Source of the DNA: Variovorax soli NBRC 106424
Lineage (GTDB): Bacteria; Pseudomonadota; Gammaproteobacteria; Burkholderiales; Burkholderiaceae_C
NCBI RefSeq assembly: GCF_001591385.1
Contig: NZ_BCUU01000003.1
Coordinates: 1-64,000 of the forward strand
DNA length: 64,000 nucleotides
Reading direction: 5' to 3'
Shown: positions 52,697-61,490 of the stretch, piece by piece
How positions within the stretch are numbered: position 1 is the first letter of the stretch
How the letters are laid out: the number at the start of each line of letters is the position of its first letter
Program-made: the position numbers and the translations under genes
The notes under the pieces: model-generated
Told to the model about the DNA's origin: nothing
Database searches by the model: none
Seen by the model: the letters and a program-made list of their open reading frames with translations, nothing else

Positions 52697-55600
52697 CTAG
52701 ACGGTGGCTTGGAGGTAGTTGGAACTGGGCCCAACGGCATCACTGACCTGATGGACGCGAACGTTGACCGCCGCACCGGGCGTGAGGCCGAAGGCGGCTT
52801 GCTGGGCGCTGGTGATGGTCAGCGTCGAGGTGGTGCTGACGAGCGAGCCGACACGAGTCGCAAACGTGCCGCTGCTGTAGAAGTCCCAGGTGTAGGACTC
52901 CGCCGCCTCGCCCAATGGCAACGCACCACTCGAGTTGTTCATGGCCAGGCGCGAACGCCGGTCGCAGCTCAGCGTGATGTCGCTGCTGGCGTTGGTCGAG
53001 CGGCGCAGATTGACCGGGCGCAGCGGCTGCAGCCCCTCTCCCGTGTTGGCGTAGGTCTGCGAGGCAACCGAGTTGATGCTTCGGCCCTTGGTGACGGCGC
53101 GGTAGCTCTTGGTCTGCCCAATCCCGCCGACGCCCGTGTCAGGCCGCAGCATTCCGGCAGCGCGCAGCAGGACGAAGGTGTCGCCGGCCTGGTGGTTGCC
53201 GGTGTTGTTCTCGGTGCCGAACAGGCCTCGGAGGTGGCGCGAGAGGATGTAGCGGCCACCGCCGAGGCTATCGCCCTGCGCGGAAGAACCAATTTCCCAG
53301 CGGCCCGGCGCACCATAGGCCCAGAACTCCCCGCCGTTGGCCAGGAGCACGTCCCGCGTGCAACTATTGAACACATCGTCGCCAAGTGACACCGTGAAGG
53401 TATTCGTCTCGTCTACCAAGTTGCGCGTCCATGAGCCAAGCACCGTCTCTGCGAAACCCAGTGGCGCGGATGCGGACACCGTGCCGCGGCTCTGCAGGCT
53501 GGTGTCGTCATCGCCGACGAACAATTCGGCATCCGCCGGCACAGGCGCAACGCTGTCCATCGCCACGTAGGGCCCTGCGTTGTTGTCGGCATCGCGCAGG
53601 ATCGGAATGTCGAGGATCTGCGCGCGCGTGGGTGCCGGGAGCGGGGCGACCTGCTGGCCTTCGTAGCCCGTGGCGCCAACGGCCGTCTGCGTGAAGATCG
53701 CCGCATCGCCTGGGACAACGTTCCATTCGCACAGCGCCCCGCTGTCGTTGGTCGACAGCACTAGCCACAGCTTGAACGTGCCGCGCGGGTACTCGATGGT
53801 CACGCCATCACCAGGGCTGACGAAGGCGTACTTGCGTGAGACGGTCGTTGACCGCTGGTTCTGCCGGCGCCAAGCGTCGTACAGAACCATCTGCGAAACC
53901 TTCTTGGCCTGATCCGATGAACCGAGGCACACCGGCAACTGGACCTGCATGTCCTCAGTGGCATCGGTGACCAAGCGGATCTCCGTCTCGCTGGCAGTTT
54001 GGTAGTCCTTCGTCGGTTCGATGTAGGTGACGGTGACGCTGCGCGGCAGGTCAATCTCCTGGGTGCGCTGCAGCGGCATGGTGTCGGTCGATTCGCTGCC
54101 GCTTTCCGCCTGGCCGAGTTCATCGAAGGTGACCGTCGCCACCGACACGATGTCGGCATAGCGCTTGAACTTGATCGCGCCGTCTTCATCGACAGGGAAG
54201 TACCCGAAGGCGGTGAGGATCGGCTCGATGTTCGCCCGCGCGCTGGCCGGGTTGGCGATCTTGTACCCTCGAACCGTGTCGGTGTCCGGCAACGCGCTCA
54301 CGTCGTAGCGCAACTCCCCTGCCCGCTCGCACTGGTCCGCGATGATGTCCTTGGCCTTAAGGGGAATCAGTTCGTAGGCCGCAAACTTCGTGAGTGCATA
54401 CGTTCCGTCGTAATGCGGCCCCGTGACAGCCACCTTCCCATCGGTGAAGAAGTGGGGCGAAACCGTTTCACCGGTTACCGATGAAAACTGCTTGACTGTC
54501 CCGCACAACAGTTCCCATGTGCCTCCCGCGGACAACCTATAGACAGACCCAGGACCTGGAAATGTTTCCGAGTTCAGATACAGATACACGCCATTGGCGT
54601 CAGCCTGGATGGCTGTGGCGCGCGGGTCCCAGGTCGTTCCGGCGGGACCGGCAATCGAGCTGACGACTGTGCCCGTGTCCGCGTCAATGATCGAGAAGGC
54701 ATTGATCGCCGAAGGCGAACTGGTACTGACGAAGGAAATGGCGTAGATCTGGCTGTCGTAGAACGCGATTGCCGTGCAGTAGCTGACCGGGCAGGGAACG
54801 GATGAGAGGGCTCCGAGAAAGATCGGGTCCCCGGCGACCGCCAAGCCTTGCGTGAATGCATAGGTCTCAGAGATCGGGTCGTATGCGGTGCCGCCGAACC
54901 TGTCGAGTCCTCCAGAAAATGCTGCGTATGGAAATTCCGCCAGAGGCCTCACAGTGCCTGTCGTCATGTCAACGATCTCGACAAAAACGGTGCCCGTGTC
55001 GGGACCGCCTTGCGGCCTTCGGGAGCGGAGCATCTCGTGCCGACTGCCAGCAATTGGACGAAAGCCATAGACGTCGTTGTTGGCCGGATAGGCAGATGAA
55101 AAGATCTGCGTGGCATAGTCAGCACCGACGCGATACCCGGAGAGCAGTCCAACACCCGTTGATGAGCTGAAGTTGGCGTGATACGCGCCATCACTGGCAC
55201 ACACGCCGCCATACCTCTGGATGCTCAACGGAACCGTCGCAATCGTCTGAATCTCGACCGCGTCGTCGTAGCTGTTCGATAGCACGAACGAGAACTGCGG
55301 AACGCGCCCCGAAGGCGTGTTGATATCCCGCATGTAGATGCTGACGACGCCCCGATAGGCCGATACGCTTCCGGGTCCACCGTGGAACGCCTCTTCCTCT
55401 GGGTTCGGCAACTGGTCTTGATGGCCTTGGTACAGGATGAATGAGGCGTCGGGGCTCTCTGCGCTCGCCAGGGCTGATCCGACTGGAATGCCGCTGGTCG
55501 CATCCCAAATGAGCTTTCCGTCCTTCAGGATCTTGACGATGGCGGCCGTGGAGCCATCACGCGGCGTCTCGCACAGCAAGAGCCGCATGTTGACGAAGTA

Positions 55601-55924
55601 GGCGTAGCTCGTTGTCTTGACGCTGCCGCCCTTGCCGGATCGTTCGGTCGTCGCAACCTCTCGCTTGTCGGTCGACCAGAAGACGTTGCCGCCAAATCGC
55701 TCGGTTCCGTACAGCGTCGGGATGCCGACACCGTAGTTGGAGTACTGGACCTTGAGATCATCCAGGCGCGGCCCAAAGACCTTGTCGGGGTCCAGTGCAC
55801 CACCGATGGCGCCGCCTACAGCACCACCAGCAGCCACGGCGAAGGCGGCATAGCTGGTGCCCGCCGTGAAGTAGGCTGCGATGAGCGAGCCGACGATGGA
55901 ACCGATCTGACGACCGTTACTCAT
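52697..55924 (-). CDS. Phage tail tip / host-specificity protein (GTA orfg15-lambda J group)
   Basis: 1075 residues. The N-terminus has a glycine-rich hydrophobic hairpin (YAAFAVAAGGAVGGAIGGALDP) followed by VFGPRLDDLKVQYSNYGVGIPTLYGTERFGGNVFW, typical of the putative phage tail protein family at the tail tip. Middle part is beta-rich (about 230-480), then a section (DIIADQCERAGELRYDVSALPDTDTVRGYKI) conserved in J/gp-like tips, and a fibronectin-like C-terminal end (TTSTLTITSAQQAAFGL). ATG 55924 overlaps the NlpC stop. Forms the central tip and probably contacts the host. Confidence 0.85.
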   Translation of the reverse strand: MSNGRQIGSIVGSLIAAYFTAGTSYAAFAVAAGGAVGGAIGGALDPDKVFGPRLDDLKVQYSNYGVGIPTLYGTERFGGNVFWSTDKREVATTERSGKGGSVKTTSYAYFVNMRLLLCETPRDGSTAAIVKILKDGKLIWDATSGIPVGSALASAESPDASFILYQGHQDQLPNPEEEAFHGGPGSVSAYRGVVSIYMRDINTPSGRVPQFSFVLSNSYDDAVEIQTIATVPLSIQRYGGVCASDGAYHANFSSSTGVGLLSGYRVGADYATQIFSSAYPANNDVYGFRPIAGSRHEMLRSRRPQGGPDTGTVFVEIVDMTTGTVRPLAEFPYAAFSGGLDRFGGTAYDPISETYAFTQGLAVAGDPIFLGALSSVPCPVSYCTAIAFYDSQIYAISFVSTSSPSAINAFSIIDADTGTVVSSIAGPAGTTWDPRATAIQADANGVYLYLNSETFPGPGSVYRLSAGGTWELLCGTVKQFSSVTGETVSPHFFTDGKVAVTGPHYDGTYALTKFAAYELIPLKAKDIIADQCERAGELRYDVSALPDTDTVRGYKIANPASARANIEPILTAFGYFPVDEDGAIKFKRYADIVSVATVTFDELGQAESGSESTDTMPLQRTQEIDLPRSVTVTYIEPTKDYQTASETEIRLVTDATEDMQVQLPVCLGSSDQAKKVSQMVLYDAWRRQNQRSTTVSRKYAFVSPGDGVTIEYPRGTFKLWLVLSTNDSGALCEWNVVPGDAAIFTQTAVGATGYEGQQVAPLPAPTRAQILDIPILRDADNNAGPYVAMDSVAPVPADAELFVGDDDTSLQSRGTVSASAPLGFAETVLGSWTRNLVDETNTFTVSLGDDVFNSCTRDVLLANGGEFWAYGAPGRWEIGSSAQGDSLGGGRYILSRHLRGLFGTENNTGNHQAGDTFVLLRAAGMLRPDTGVGGIGQTKSYRAVTKGRSINSVASQTYANTGEGLQPLRPVNLRRSTNASSDITLSCDRRSRLAMNNSSGALPLGEAAESYTWDFYSSGTFATRVGSLVSTTSTLTITSAQQAAFGLTPGAAVNVRVHQVSDAVGPSSNYLQATV

Positions 55925-56340
55925 GCCGTCACCTCGGGAAAGCGGAAGCAGCCGCGCACGGTCTGCATGAAGTAGTCATCGAGCCGGCACTCGACCACGC
56001 GGCGATTCGGCAGCCAGGCATGGATGATCGAGAAGCCGCCGTAGGCGCAATCCGCCACGATGGCCATGTGGCGCGCCGTTCCGTCCATCTGCACCAGCAC
56101 GTCGCCCAGTTGCAGATCGGCGCGCGACACCTCGGCCATGTTGGCCTTGCAGTAGTCCAGCATTTCGGAGCCGGTGGAGGACTTGCCGTAGCCAGCCGCA
56201 TCCAGCGGAGACAGCCCAAGCTCGGCGCGCACGCACACCGGCAGGCCGATGCAGTCCACGCCGTTGCGGCTGCGGCCTTGGTGCCTGTAGCGCACGCCGA
56301 TAAATCCACGCGCGACACGCACGATATCGGCGCCGTTCAC
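55921..56340 (-). CDS. NlpC/P60-family tail peptidase
   Basis: 139 residues. Cys30 in RNGVDCIGL, His91 in TARHMAIV and His107 in IIHAWLP form the NlpC/P60 triad. In lambda-like phages and GTAs such tail proteins cut peptidoglycan cross-links during DNA entry or help tail-tip assembly. Start GTG 56340 overlaps the upstream stop (GTGA). Confidence 0.9.
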   Translation of the reverse strand: MNGADIVRVARGFIGVRYRHQGRSRNGVDCIGLPVCVRAELGLSPLDAAGYGKSSTGSEMLDYCKANMAEVSRADLQLGDVLVQMDGTARHMAIVADCAYGGFSIIHAWLPNRRVVECRLDDYFMQTVRGCFRFPEVTA

Positions 56341-57221
56341 AGGTTCGTCCCTTCCGTGCCGCCAAGGCCGAGCACCGAGTCAGCACCGGGCACAAGGTCG
56401 AAGCCGCCGAAGTTGTTCGTGTTCGCGTGCTTGGTGCGGCAGTCCTCGGTGTAGCGCTTGCGGCACCCAGGGGTCAGCGAGTAGCTGTCGCCGACTGCCA
56501 GGTTGTTCAGGAAGGGGAGATGGGTGACAAACGCCCCGCCCGACTGCGCATAGGAATAGACCTCCAGCCACTCACCGGCATTTGCACCCGTCAGGAACGT
56601 GATGACGCCGGCGCCGAACCAGTCGTCAACCTCGAATCGGTCGCTGTCTGCGAAGGTGCGAAGATCGGTGACGCTGGTCAGCGTTCCGGTGACGGTCAGC
56701 GGGCCAAGATCCTTGTTGCAAGCCGCCGTCCATGCGTTCGGGCTCATGGAGCCGAACACCCACGGGCAACCCTTCGTGACCACACGACCAACGACCTTCT
56801 GCAGCTTCTGCGCCAGGCCGCGCAGCTCGGCGTTGAAGGCCGAGCGCGTGACCTTGATGTCGCCCATCGTCGCGGTGGCGATCCACAGCTTGCCGTTGAC
56901 CAGGGCGCGGTAGTTGACCTCGAACACCTCCACGGTGGCGCCATCCCAAAGCCCCGCCTCGAATTCAAGCTCGGTGATGTCGTCGGACAGGAAGCCCTCG
57001 ACTTCGGTGTTGGCGACCGCAGCGCTGGCCTCCTGCGAGATGGCCTTGGGGATGAAGCCTTCGGCAGCGCGGTACAGCACACCCTCGAACAGCAGGTCGC
57101 GCGCGCAAGTCGTCACGGCCAGAACGAACCCATCCTTGCGGGTGGCCTTCCAGCAGCGGGCAAGGGTTGTCGACCCGAGGGCGTAATCCGCCTTCAGGGG
57201 AATCGAGATCGTCTTGCTCAT
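56337..57221 (-). CDS. DUF2163 phage tail protein (GTA orfg13/BR0599 type)
   Basis: 294 residues. ITELEFEAGLWDGATVEVFEVNYRALVNGKLWIATATMGDIKVTRSAFNAELRGLAQKLQ is the DUF2163 signature. C-terminal cysteine-containing part (GCRKRYTEDCRTKHANTNNFGGF) is the BR0599 region, probably a metal- or disulfide-stabilised knob. ATG 57221 overlaps the previous stop (ATGA). Hub protein of the tail tip. Confidence 0.88.
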   Translation of the reverse strand: MSKTISIPLKADYALGSTTLARCWKATRKDGFVLAVTTCARDLLFEGVLYRAAEGFIPKAISQEASAAVANTEVEGFLSDDITELEFEAGLWDGATVEVFEVNYRALVNGKLWIATATMGDIKVTRSAFNAELRGLAQKLQKVVGRVVTKGCPWVFGSMSPNAWTAACNKDLGPLTVTGTLTSVTDLRTFADSDRFEVDDWFGAGVITFLTGANAGEWLEVYSYAQSGGAFVTHLPFLNNLAVGDSYSLTPGCRKRYTEDCRTKHANTNNFGGFDLVPGADSVLGLGGTEGTNL

Positions 57222-58147
57222 GCTTCGCGGACCTCGATCAGAGTGGTCGAAGGCCCGGCTACCAGCCTGTCGTCGTCATGGCCGGGGCGAACGAGCTCCC
57301 AGTTCAATTCGTCTTCCGCGAACTGGACCGGGACGTAGAACTCGCCGGCCCAGGTGAGCGATTCATCAGGCTGCGGGTATTTGTGCCCTTGGCCTGCCGC
57401 GGTGACGGTCTTGCCCGCGGTGTTGGTGGCCAGGGTGTAGACATTGAGGCCCGCTCCCGTGATGGCCGTGACCTGGTGACTCTGGTTATTCAGGAGCGCG
57501 GCGTCAGCGCCGGTCAGGCCCTGGAGCCAGAGACGACCGTTCACCACCACGCCAATGGCCGAATTCAGCGTGACTTGAGTGGTCGCCCCCACCGTCACGC
57601 CCGTGACCGTGCGCGTTGCATCGGCAACGAACGTGACGTAGGAAGGGCCTGCGCTGATGGCGATGTTTCCAGCGGCCACCCCAACCGTGACCGGCGTTCC
57701 GCCGCGGTAGACCGTCGGCGCCCCCTTCAACCGGGTGACGGCCTGCGCGTAGACGCGAGTGGAGCCATCCGCCTTTTCAAGCTGGCGCAGGCCGTAGGTA
57801 GGGCAGCCGTTGCCGAAGCCGACAGTGCCGAACTCCACGCCGGACATGTAGCCCTGCAGTCCGCTCAAGTCGACCGTGACTGCGGGGTTCGTCGGGTCTT
57901 GGATCAGGAATCCGAACGCGCCGGAGTCGGTGATGTTCCAGATCGCCCGAACCTTCGCCCAGAAGGGCAGAAGCATCGGCTTCACGCCGAACAGGTACTC
58001 GCGCAGAGTCACGTCACGTACCGCGTTGACGCTGGCATAGCCGCTCGGCGCCATGCTTCGGTCGTTGGCACGGGTCATCCGGCCAGATGCGCCGGCGCGG
58101 ATGACGTTCTTGGAGAGGATCACGTCGTCGTAGACCTGAATGCTCAT
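57218..58147 (-). CDS. DUF2460-type phage tail protein with FCCH-like inserts
   Basis: 309 residues. SGYASVNAVRDVTLREYLFGVKPMLLPFWAKVRAIWNITDSGAFGFLIQDP is the DUF2460-like N-part (distal tail protein, GTA orfg12). Residues about 190-250 (TQVTLNSAIGVVVNGRLWLQGLTGADAALLNNQSHQVTAITG) form a beta module like the one in the tail-tube protein at 61490. Order tape measure - DUF2460 - DUF2163 - NlpC - tip supports the call. ATG 58147, 4-bp overlap with the tape-measure stop. Confidence 0.75.
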   Translation of the reverse strand: MSIQVYDDVILSKNVIRAGASGRMTRANDRSMAPSGYASVNAVRDVTLREYLFGVKPMLLPFWAKVRAIWNITDSGAFGFLIQDPTNPAVTVDLSGLQGYMSGVEFGTVGFGNGCPTYGLRQLEKADGSTRVYAQAVTRLKGAPTVYRGGTPVTVGVAAGNIAISAGPSYVTFVADATRTVTGVTVGATTQVTLNSAIGVVVNGRLWLQGLTGADAALLNNQSHQVTAITGAGLNVYTLATNTAGKTVTAAGQGHKYPQPDESLTWAGEFYVPVQFAEDELNWELVRPGHDDDRLVAGPSTTLIEVREA

Positions 58148-60612
58148 GTGTTCCTCCGAGAGCGATCAACGGCGCGGCCAGCAGAAAGCGCGGCCTGGTC
58201 GACCGTGCGGCGATCCGTGCCAGCGGCGAAGCTCTGATTGATGACAACCCCGCCGCCACCGCCACCTAGTGCGCTGTTCGGGATGACGCGCGCATTGCGG
58301 CTGCCGTTCATGAGGTACTGCTTGCCGTTCACGTCGAGCAGCTCGGGGCCGTTCTCATTGACACGGTGCATGCCCCAGGGGCCGACCATGCCGCCGCCTG
58401 CCTTGCCGAACAGACTCGAAAGGAACGAGCCGATAGACCCACCAGAGCCGCCACTACTTCCGAGCAAGCCACCCGTCATGTCCTTGAACGCGCTTTCGAG
58501 CGCCATGCGCATGATCTGGTTGATAACCGTATCGGCGAAGCTCTTGAAGGCATCGCCCGCGCTCTTGGCCCCGGTGATCCAGTCGGTGAATGCGTTTGCA
58601 CCGGCATCGCTGATCAAGTTGTTGAACTTGTCGGCCAGCGGGTCCGCTGTCGCGGCCAACTTATCCAGCTCCAGTCGCGCACGCTCTGCCTCTTGGACAA
58701 GCTTCGGACTACCAGAGGCGTTGGCAATCGCCTCTTGCGCCTCCACAAGAGCGCGCATCTGCTCCAAGGCGCCCGAACGGGCCTCACGCAGCTTGACCAA
58801 GCTGGATAGCTCGCTATCGGCGCCGACTTGGCGAGAAAGCTGAATGCGTTCCTCTTGGATGCGCAGGCTCTCCGTTATCTGGCCGACCTGTTCGGATGCC
58901 TGCCCGTACTCGGCCTGGGCCTGCTTGAGCTGCTTCAGCCGGCCGACCTGGGCAAGACCAGTGGTATCTCCGTTGGCAGTCAAGCGCTTGGTGAGGTCGC
59001 TGAACTGATCGTTCAGGCGAATGCGCGAGGCTTCGGCCAGATTGCCAGTGAGTTCCAGCACTTCGGCATTGACCGCGTTGAGCTGGCGGGCCAGATCTTC
59101 GGCCGCCTTCTGCTCCTTGAACGACGATTCAACAGACGCTTCGGCGGCGTCTCGGTACAGCTTCGCCTTCTTGGCCAGCAGGTCGTTGATCTTCCCTTGA
59201 GCCGACTCGCGATCCGTGGCCTTTGCAGCCTTAGCCTGGAAAGCCTGAAGCGCGGCGATTTCCTGGTCGTAGATCGTGGCTTGAGAGGCGACTGCCTCTT
59301 CAGCAGCAACACGACGGCCTTCGTAGTAGTCCTTCGTGGAGATCAGCGCGGCCCCGTTGTAGAGGTCGAGCATCTTGTTGCGCGAGGCCAGGATGTCGCG
59401 CTCTTCGTTGGCTGCGTTCTCCAGTGCCTTGAGTTCGTTGTCCAGCAGCTTCTTCGTCGCATCGCTGCCAGAACCGCCGCCCTTCTTGGTGGCGCCCTGG
59501 AAGGTCAGTTGCTGGCCGGCGCCCGGGCGATTGCCGAAGCCGAACTGCGCCGCATTGGCCGCGTCCTGCTTCTGCTGATCGAGACGGCGCTGCACTTTCG
59601 TGCTGAAGAATTCCCGATTGGCAATGGCCTGCATGTCCGCAGCCCATTCCTTGCCGATCTGGGAAGCTTGCTTGAACTCGCCCGAGGCAATCGCCGCCAC
59701 TTGCGCAGCCGCGGCGCCGATGGTCTTGCCGATCCCTTCGAAAACGCGAATGACGCCGTCAGCCGAGTCCACGATGAACGCCAGCGCCTTCACTGCCTTT
59801 TCGGCAAAGTCAGCGACGGCGGTGCTGTTCGCCAGATCCTTGGTGCTCTTGTCGACGCCTAAGATCTCCTTGATCATGTCCGTGGCCGCGCCCGTGAACG
59901 CGGTCATGGCCGGCAGCGCCTGAGTGGCGAGGGCCTGGGCGTACAGATTCAGCTCTGCGCGGGACTTGGCCTGCTTATCGCTGTACTCGTCTGCCTGGGC
60001 GATCATCTCGGCCGTCAAGATGACATGCTTGCCGCCCTGCTCGTCCAGCGCCTTGAGGAACGGGAGCGCATCGGCGCCCGACTTGCCGAGAAGCGCGACC
60101 GCTACAGCCGTCTTGCCTGCGCCGTCCTCGAAGCCAGCCAAGGACTGCGCGAGTGCAACCATCTGGTCCTCAGGCTTCAGCGCCTTGAACTCTTCGATGT
60201 TGATGCCCAGCGCCTTTAGGGCTGCACCGGCGTCCTTGGACTCGTCGTCAACGCCGGTCAGGTTCTTGGTGAGCTTGACCGATGCGCCAGCGATGGCATC
60301 CATCGAGACGCCAGCAGTCCCGGCAGCAACAGCCAGGGATGCGAGGCCCTCCGCGCTCCCGCCCGTCTTCTCGGCCAGGTCTTGGAAGTCGCCGGCCTGC
60401 TTGATGAGGGAGTCGAACGCGACACCGGCAGCCAGGGCGGCAGAGCCGACCGTAGCCAGGCTGGCGACGGCCAGCGTGCCGGCGTTGCGCAGGCCGGCGC
60501 CCAACTGCTCGCCGAACTTCCTGGCTTGGAACTCCGCTTTGGAAAGACCACTGGTAAAGGAGGCGGCGTCGAGCCCAAGGCTCACGACCAATGCGCCAAG
60601 CGATGCAGCCAT
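58144..60612 (-). CDS. Phage tail tape measure protein
   Basis: 822 residues, mostly helical, Ala/Lys/Gln-rich. A hydrophobic section lies near residues 43-66 (AGTLAVASLATVGSAALAAGVAF), coiled-coil-like regions at about 390-630, and a Gly/Ser-rich C-terminus (GGLLGSSGGSGGSIGSFLSSLFGKAGGGMVGP). DITGAKSAGDAFKSFADTVINQIMRMALESAF-like sequence is common in these proteins. Length would set a tail of roughly 120 nm by the usual 0.15 nm per residue rule. Overlaps the GT stop by 1 bp. Confidence 0.92.
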   Translation of the reverse strand: MAASLGALVVSLGLDAASFTSGLSKAEFQARKFGEQLGAGLRNAGTLAVASLATVGSAALAAGVAFDSLIKQAGDFQDLAEKTGGSAEGLASLAVAAGTAGVSMDAIAGASVKLTKNLTGVDDESKDAGAALKALGINIEEFKALKPEDQMVALAQSLAGFEDGAGKTAVAVALLGKSGADALPFLKALDEQGGKHVILTAEMIAQADEYSDKQAKSRAELNLYAQALATQALPAMTAFTGAATDMIKEILGVDKSTKDLANSTAVADFAEKAVKALAFIVDSADGVIRVFEGIGKTIGAAAAQVAAIASGEFKQASQIGKEWAADMQAIANREFFSTKVQRRLDQQKQDAANAAQFGFGNRPGAGQQLTFQGATKKGGGSGSDATKKLLDNELKALENAANEERDILASRNKMLDLYNGAALISTKDYYEGRRVAAEEAVASQATIYDQEIAALQAFQAKAAKATDRESAQGKINDLLAKKAKLYRDAAEASVESSFKEQKAAEDLARQLNAVNAEVLELTGNLAEASRIRLNDQFSDLTKRLTANGDTTGLAQVGRLKQLKQAQAEYGQASEQVGQITESLRIQEERIQLSRQVGADSELSSLVKLREARSGALEQMRALVEAQEAIANASGSPKLVQEAERARLELDKLAATADPLADKFNNLISDAGANAFTDWITGAKSAGDAFKSFADTVINQIMRMALESAFKDMTGGLLGSSGGSGGSIGSFLSSLFGKAGGGMVGPWGMHRVNENGPELLDVNGKQYLMNGSRNARVIPNSALGGGGGGVVINQSFAAGTDRRTVDQAALSAGRAVDRSRRNT

Positions 60613-60926
60613 TACTTGCGCCTCCCCTGGCCCAGCTTGCGCACGCCAGCGCCAGCCATATTCCCGAGGCTGAACGCCGCGCTCTCGCTCTCGGTTTCAC
60701 GGTGTTTGGAGAACATGTCGAAGTCGCTCATCCGGGTCTTGTTGCCGTTGACCTGAGCCAGAACGGTGGTCAACTGAATCAGAAGCAGTTCGAGCCGCCT
60801 CGGCCATAGGGGACCGCGCACCATCCACAAGGTGAATTCGTGCTCGGTCATGGCGTTGACGGCTGCCAACGTCACCCCCAGCGATTCCGCTAGGTCGAGC
60901 TTGAAGCGGTCTCGGGGGGTGAGTCG
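60612..60926 (-). CDS. Tail assembly chaperone T-domain (made as GT fusion by -1 frameshift)
   Basis: Read from the slippery site at 60932-60926 in the -1 frame: RLTPRDRFKLDLAESLGVTLAAVNAMTEHEFTLWMVRGPLWPRRLELL and on to a stop at 60612, 104 residues. A T-domain like lambda's, joined to the G protein to give a fusion of about 216 residues. The conserved part begins well before any good independent start (only GTG 60875), which supports frameshifting as the main route. Confidence 0.85.
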   Translation of the reverse strand, partial: RLTPRDRFKLDLAESLGVTLAAVNAMTEHEFTLWMVRGPLWPRRLELLLIQLTTVLAQVNGNKTRMSDFDMFSKHRETESESAAFSLGNMAGAGVRKLGQGRRK

Positions 60927-61261
60927 TTTCCCAGTTCCTGGGCCTTCTCGGTGGTGTTGACGGTTGAACCGTCAATGGCACGCGAGAGCTTGGCAATCAG
61001 GCTGTTGGGCAGACCCAGGAGGACGGTCATGTCGTCCGCGTTCTTGCGGTCGAAGACGAGTTCGCCGTTCTCATCGCACACGGAGTTGGCAACGCCCGTG
61101 GCAACGCGGGTGCGCTGGTCCACCTCCGGGCCGGCGTCATCGATGTCACCGACGACGGCGGGCCGAATGTAGAAGTCGCCCCACTCAGGAACGTCCTTGC
61201 ACAGGCGGGGCTTGGGATGGGCGGTGGCGGCGATGCGCGCCTTGATGTCGGCCTTATTCAT
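60890..61261 (-). CDS. Phage tail assembly chaperone (gpG-like)
   Basis: 123 residues. N-part IKARIAATAHPKPRLCKDVPEWGDFYIRPAVVGDIDDAG and GVANSVCDENGELVFDRKNADDMTVLLGLPNSLIAKLSRAI are typical tail-chaperone sequence; the C-terminal tail past AQELGN is short and low-complexity (SPPETASSST), as in zero-frame G products. Binds the tape measure during tail assembly. Ends beyond the slippery heptamer. Confidence 0.88.
   Translation of the reverse strand: MNKADIKARIAATAHPKPRLCKDVPEWGDFYIRPAVVGDIDDAGPEVDQRTRVATGVANSVCDENGELVFDRKNADDMTVLLGLPNSLIAKLSRAIDGSTVNTTEKAQELGNDSPPETASSST
60926..60932 (-). promoter_or_regulatory. Programmed -1 ribosomal frameshift site GGGAAAC
   Basis: In the G frame the codons are CTG GGA AAC, so the heptamer is G GGA AAC in X XXY YYZ register. 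Lambda uses GGGAAAG at the same gene position. A slip by one base opens a frame of 104 further codons of clear T-domain type. Confidence 0.88.
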
Positions 61262-61490
61262 TGCGAAGATCCTTGACGCGAAAGTGCTTCGCGAAGTCAC
61301 CGGGGGTATTGATGGGGATGGCGTCCTGTTCGGACGTGGTCGCATGGAAGCCGACCGTCACGGAGAACGGCGTGTTGACGCCGTACTCGACCTTGACGCT
61401 TGTGCAATCCGGGGGGGGGATTCCCAACTCCTTGCAGAGAAACGCGTGGATGCGCTGCCCCTGCTCGGAGTGGCTCGTGATCCTCTTCAT
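61254..61490 (-). CDS. Small phage protein between tail tube and tail chaperone, unknown
   Basis: 78 residues, MKRITSHSEQGQRIHAFLCKEL then a beta-rich part (CTSVKVEYGVNTPFSVTVGFHATT). No family recognised. ATG 61490 is in an ATGA overlap with the tail-tube stop, and its end overlaps the gpG start by 8 bp, so it is firmly part of the tail operon. Confidence 0.75.
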   Translation of the reverse strand: MKRITSHSEQGQRIHAFLCKELGIPPPDCTSVKVEYGVNTPFSVTVGFHATTSEQDAIPINTPGDFAKHFRVKDLRNE

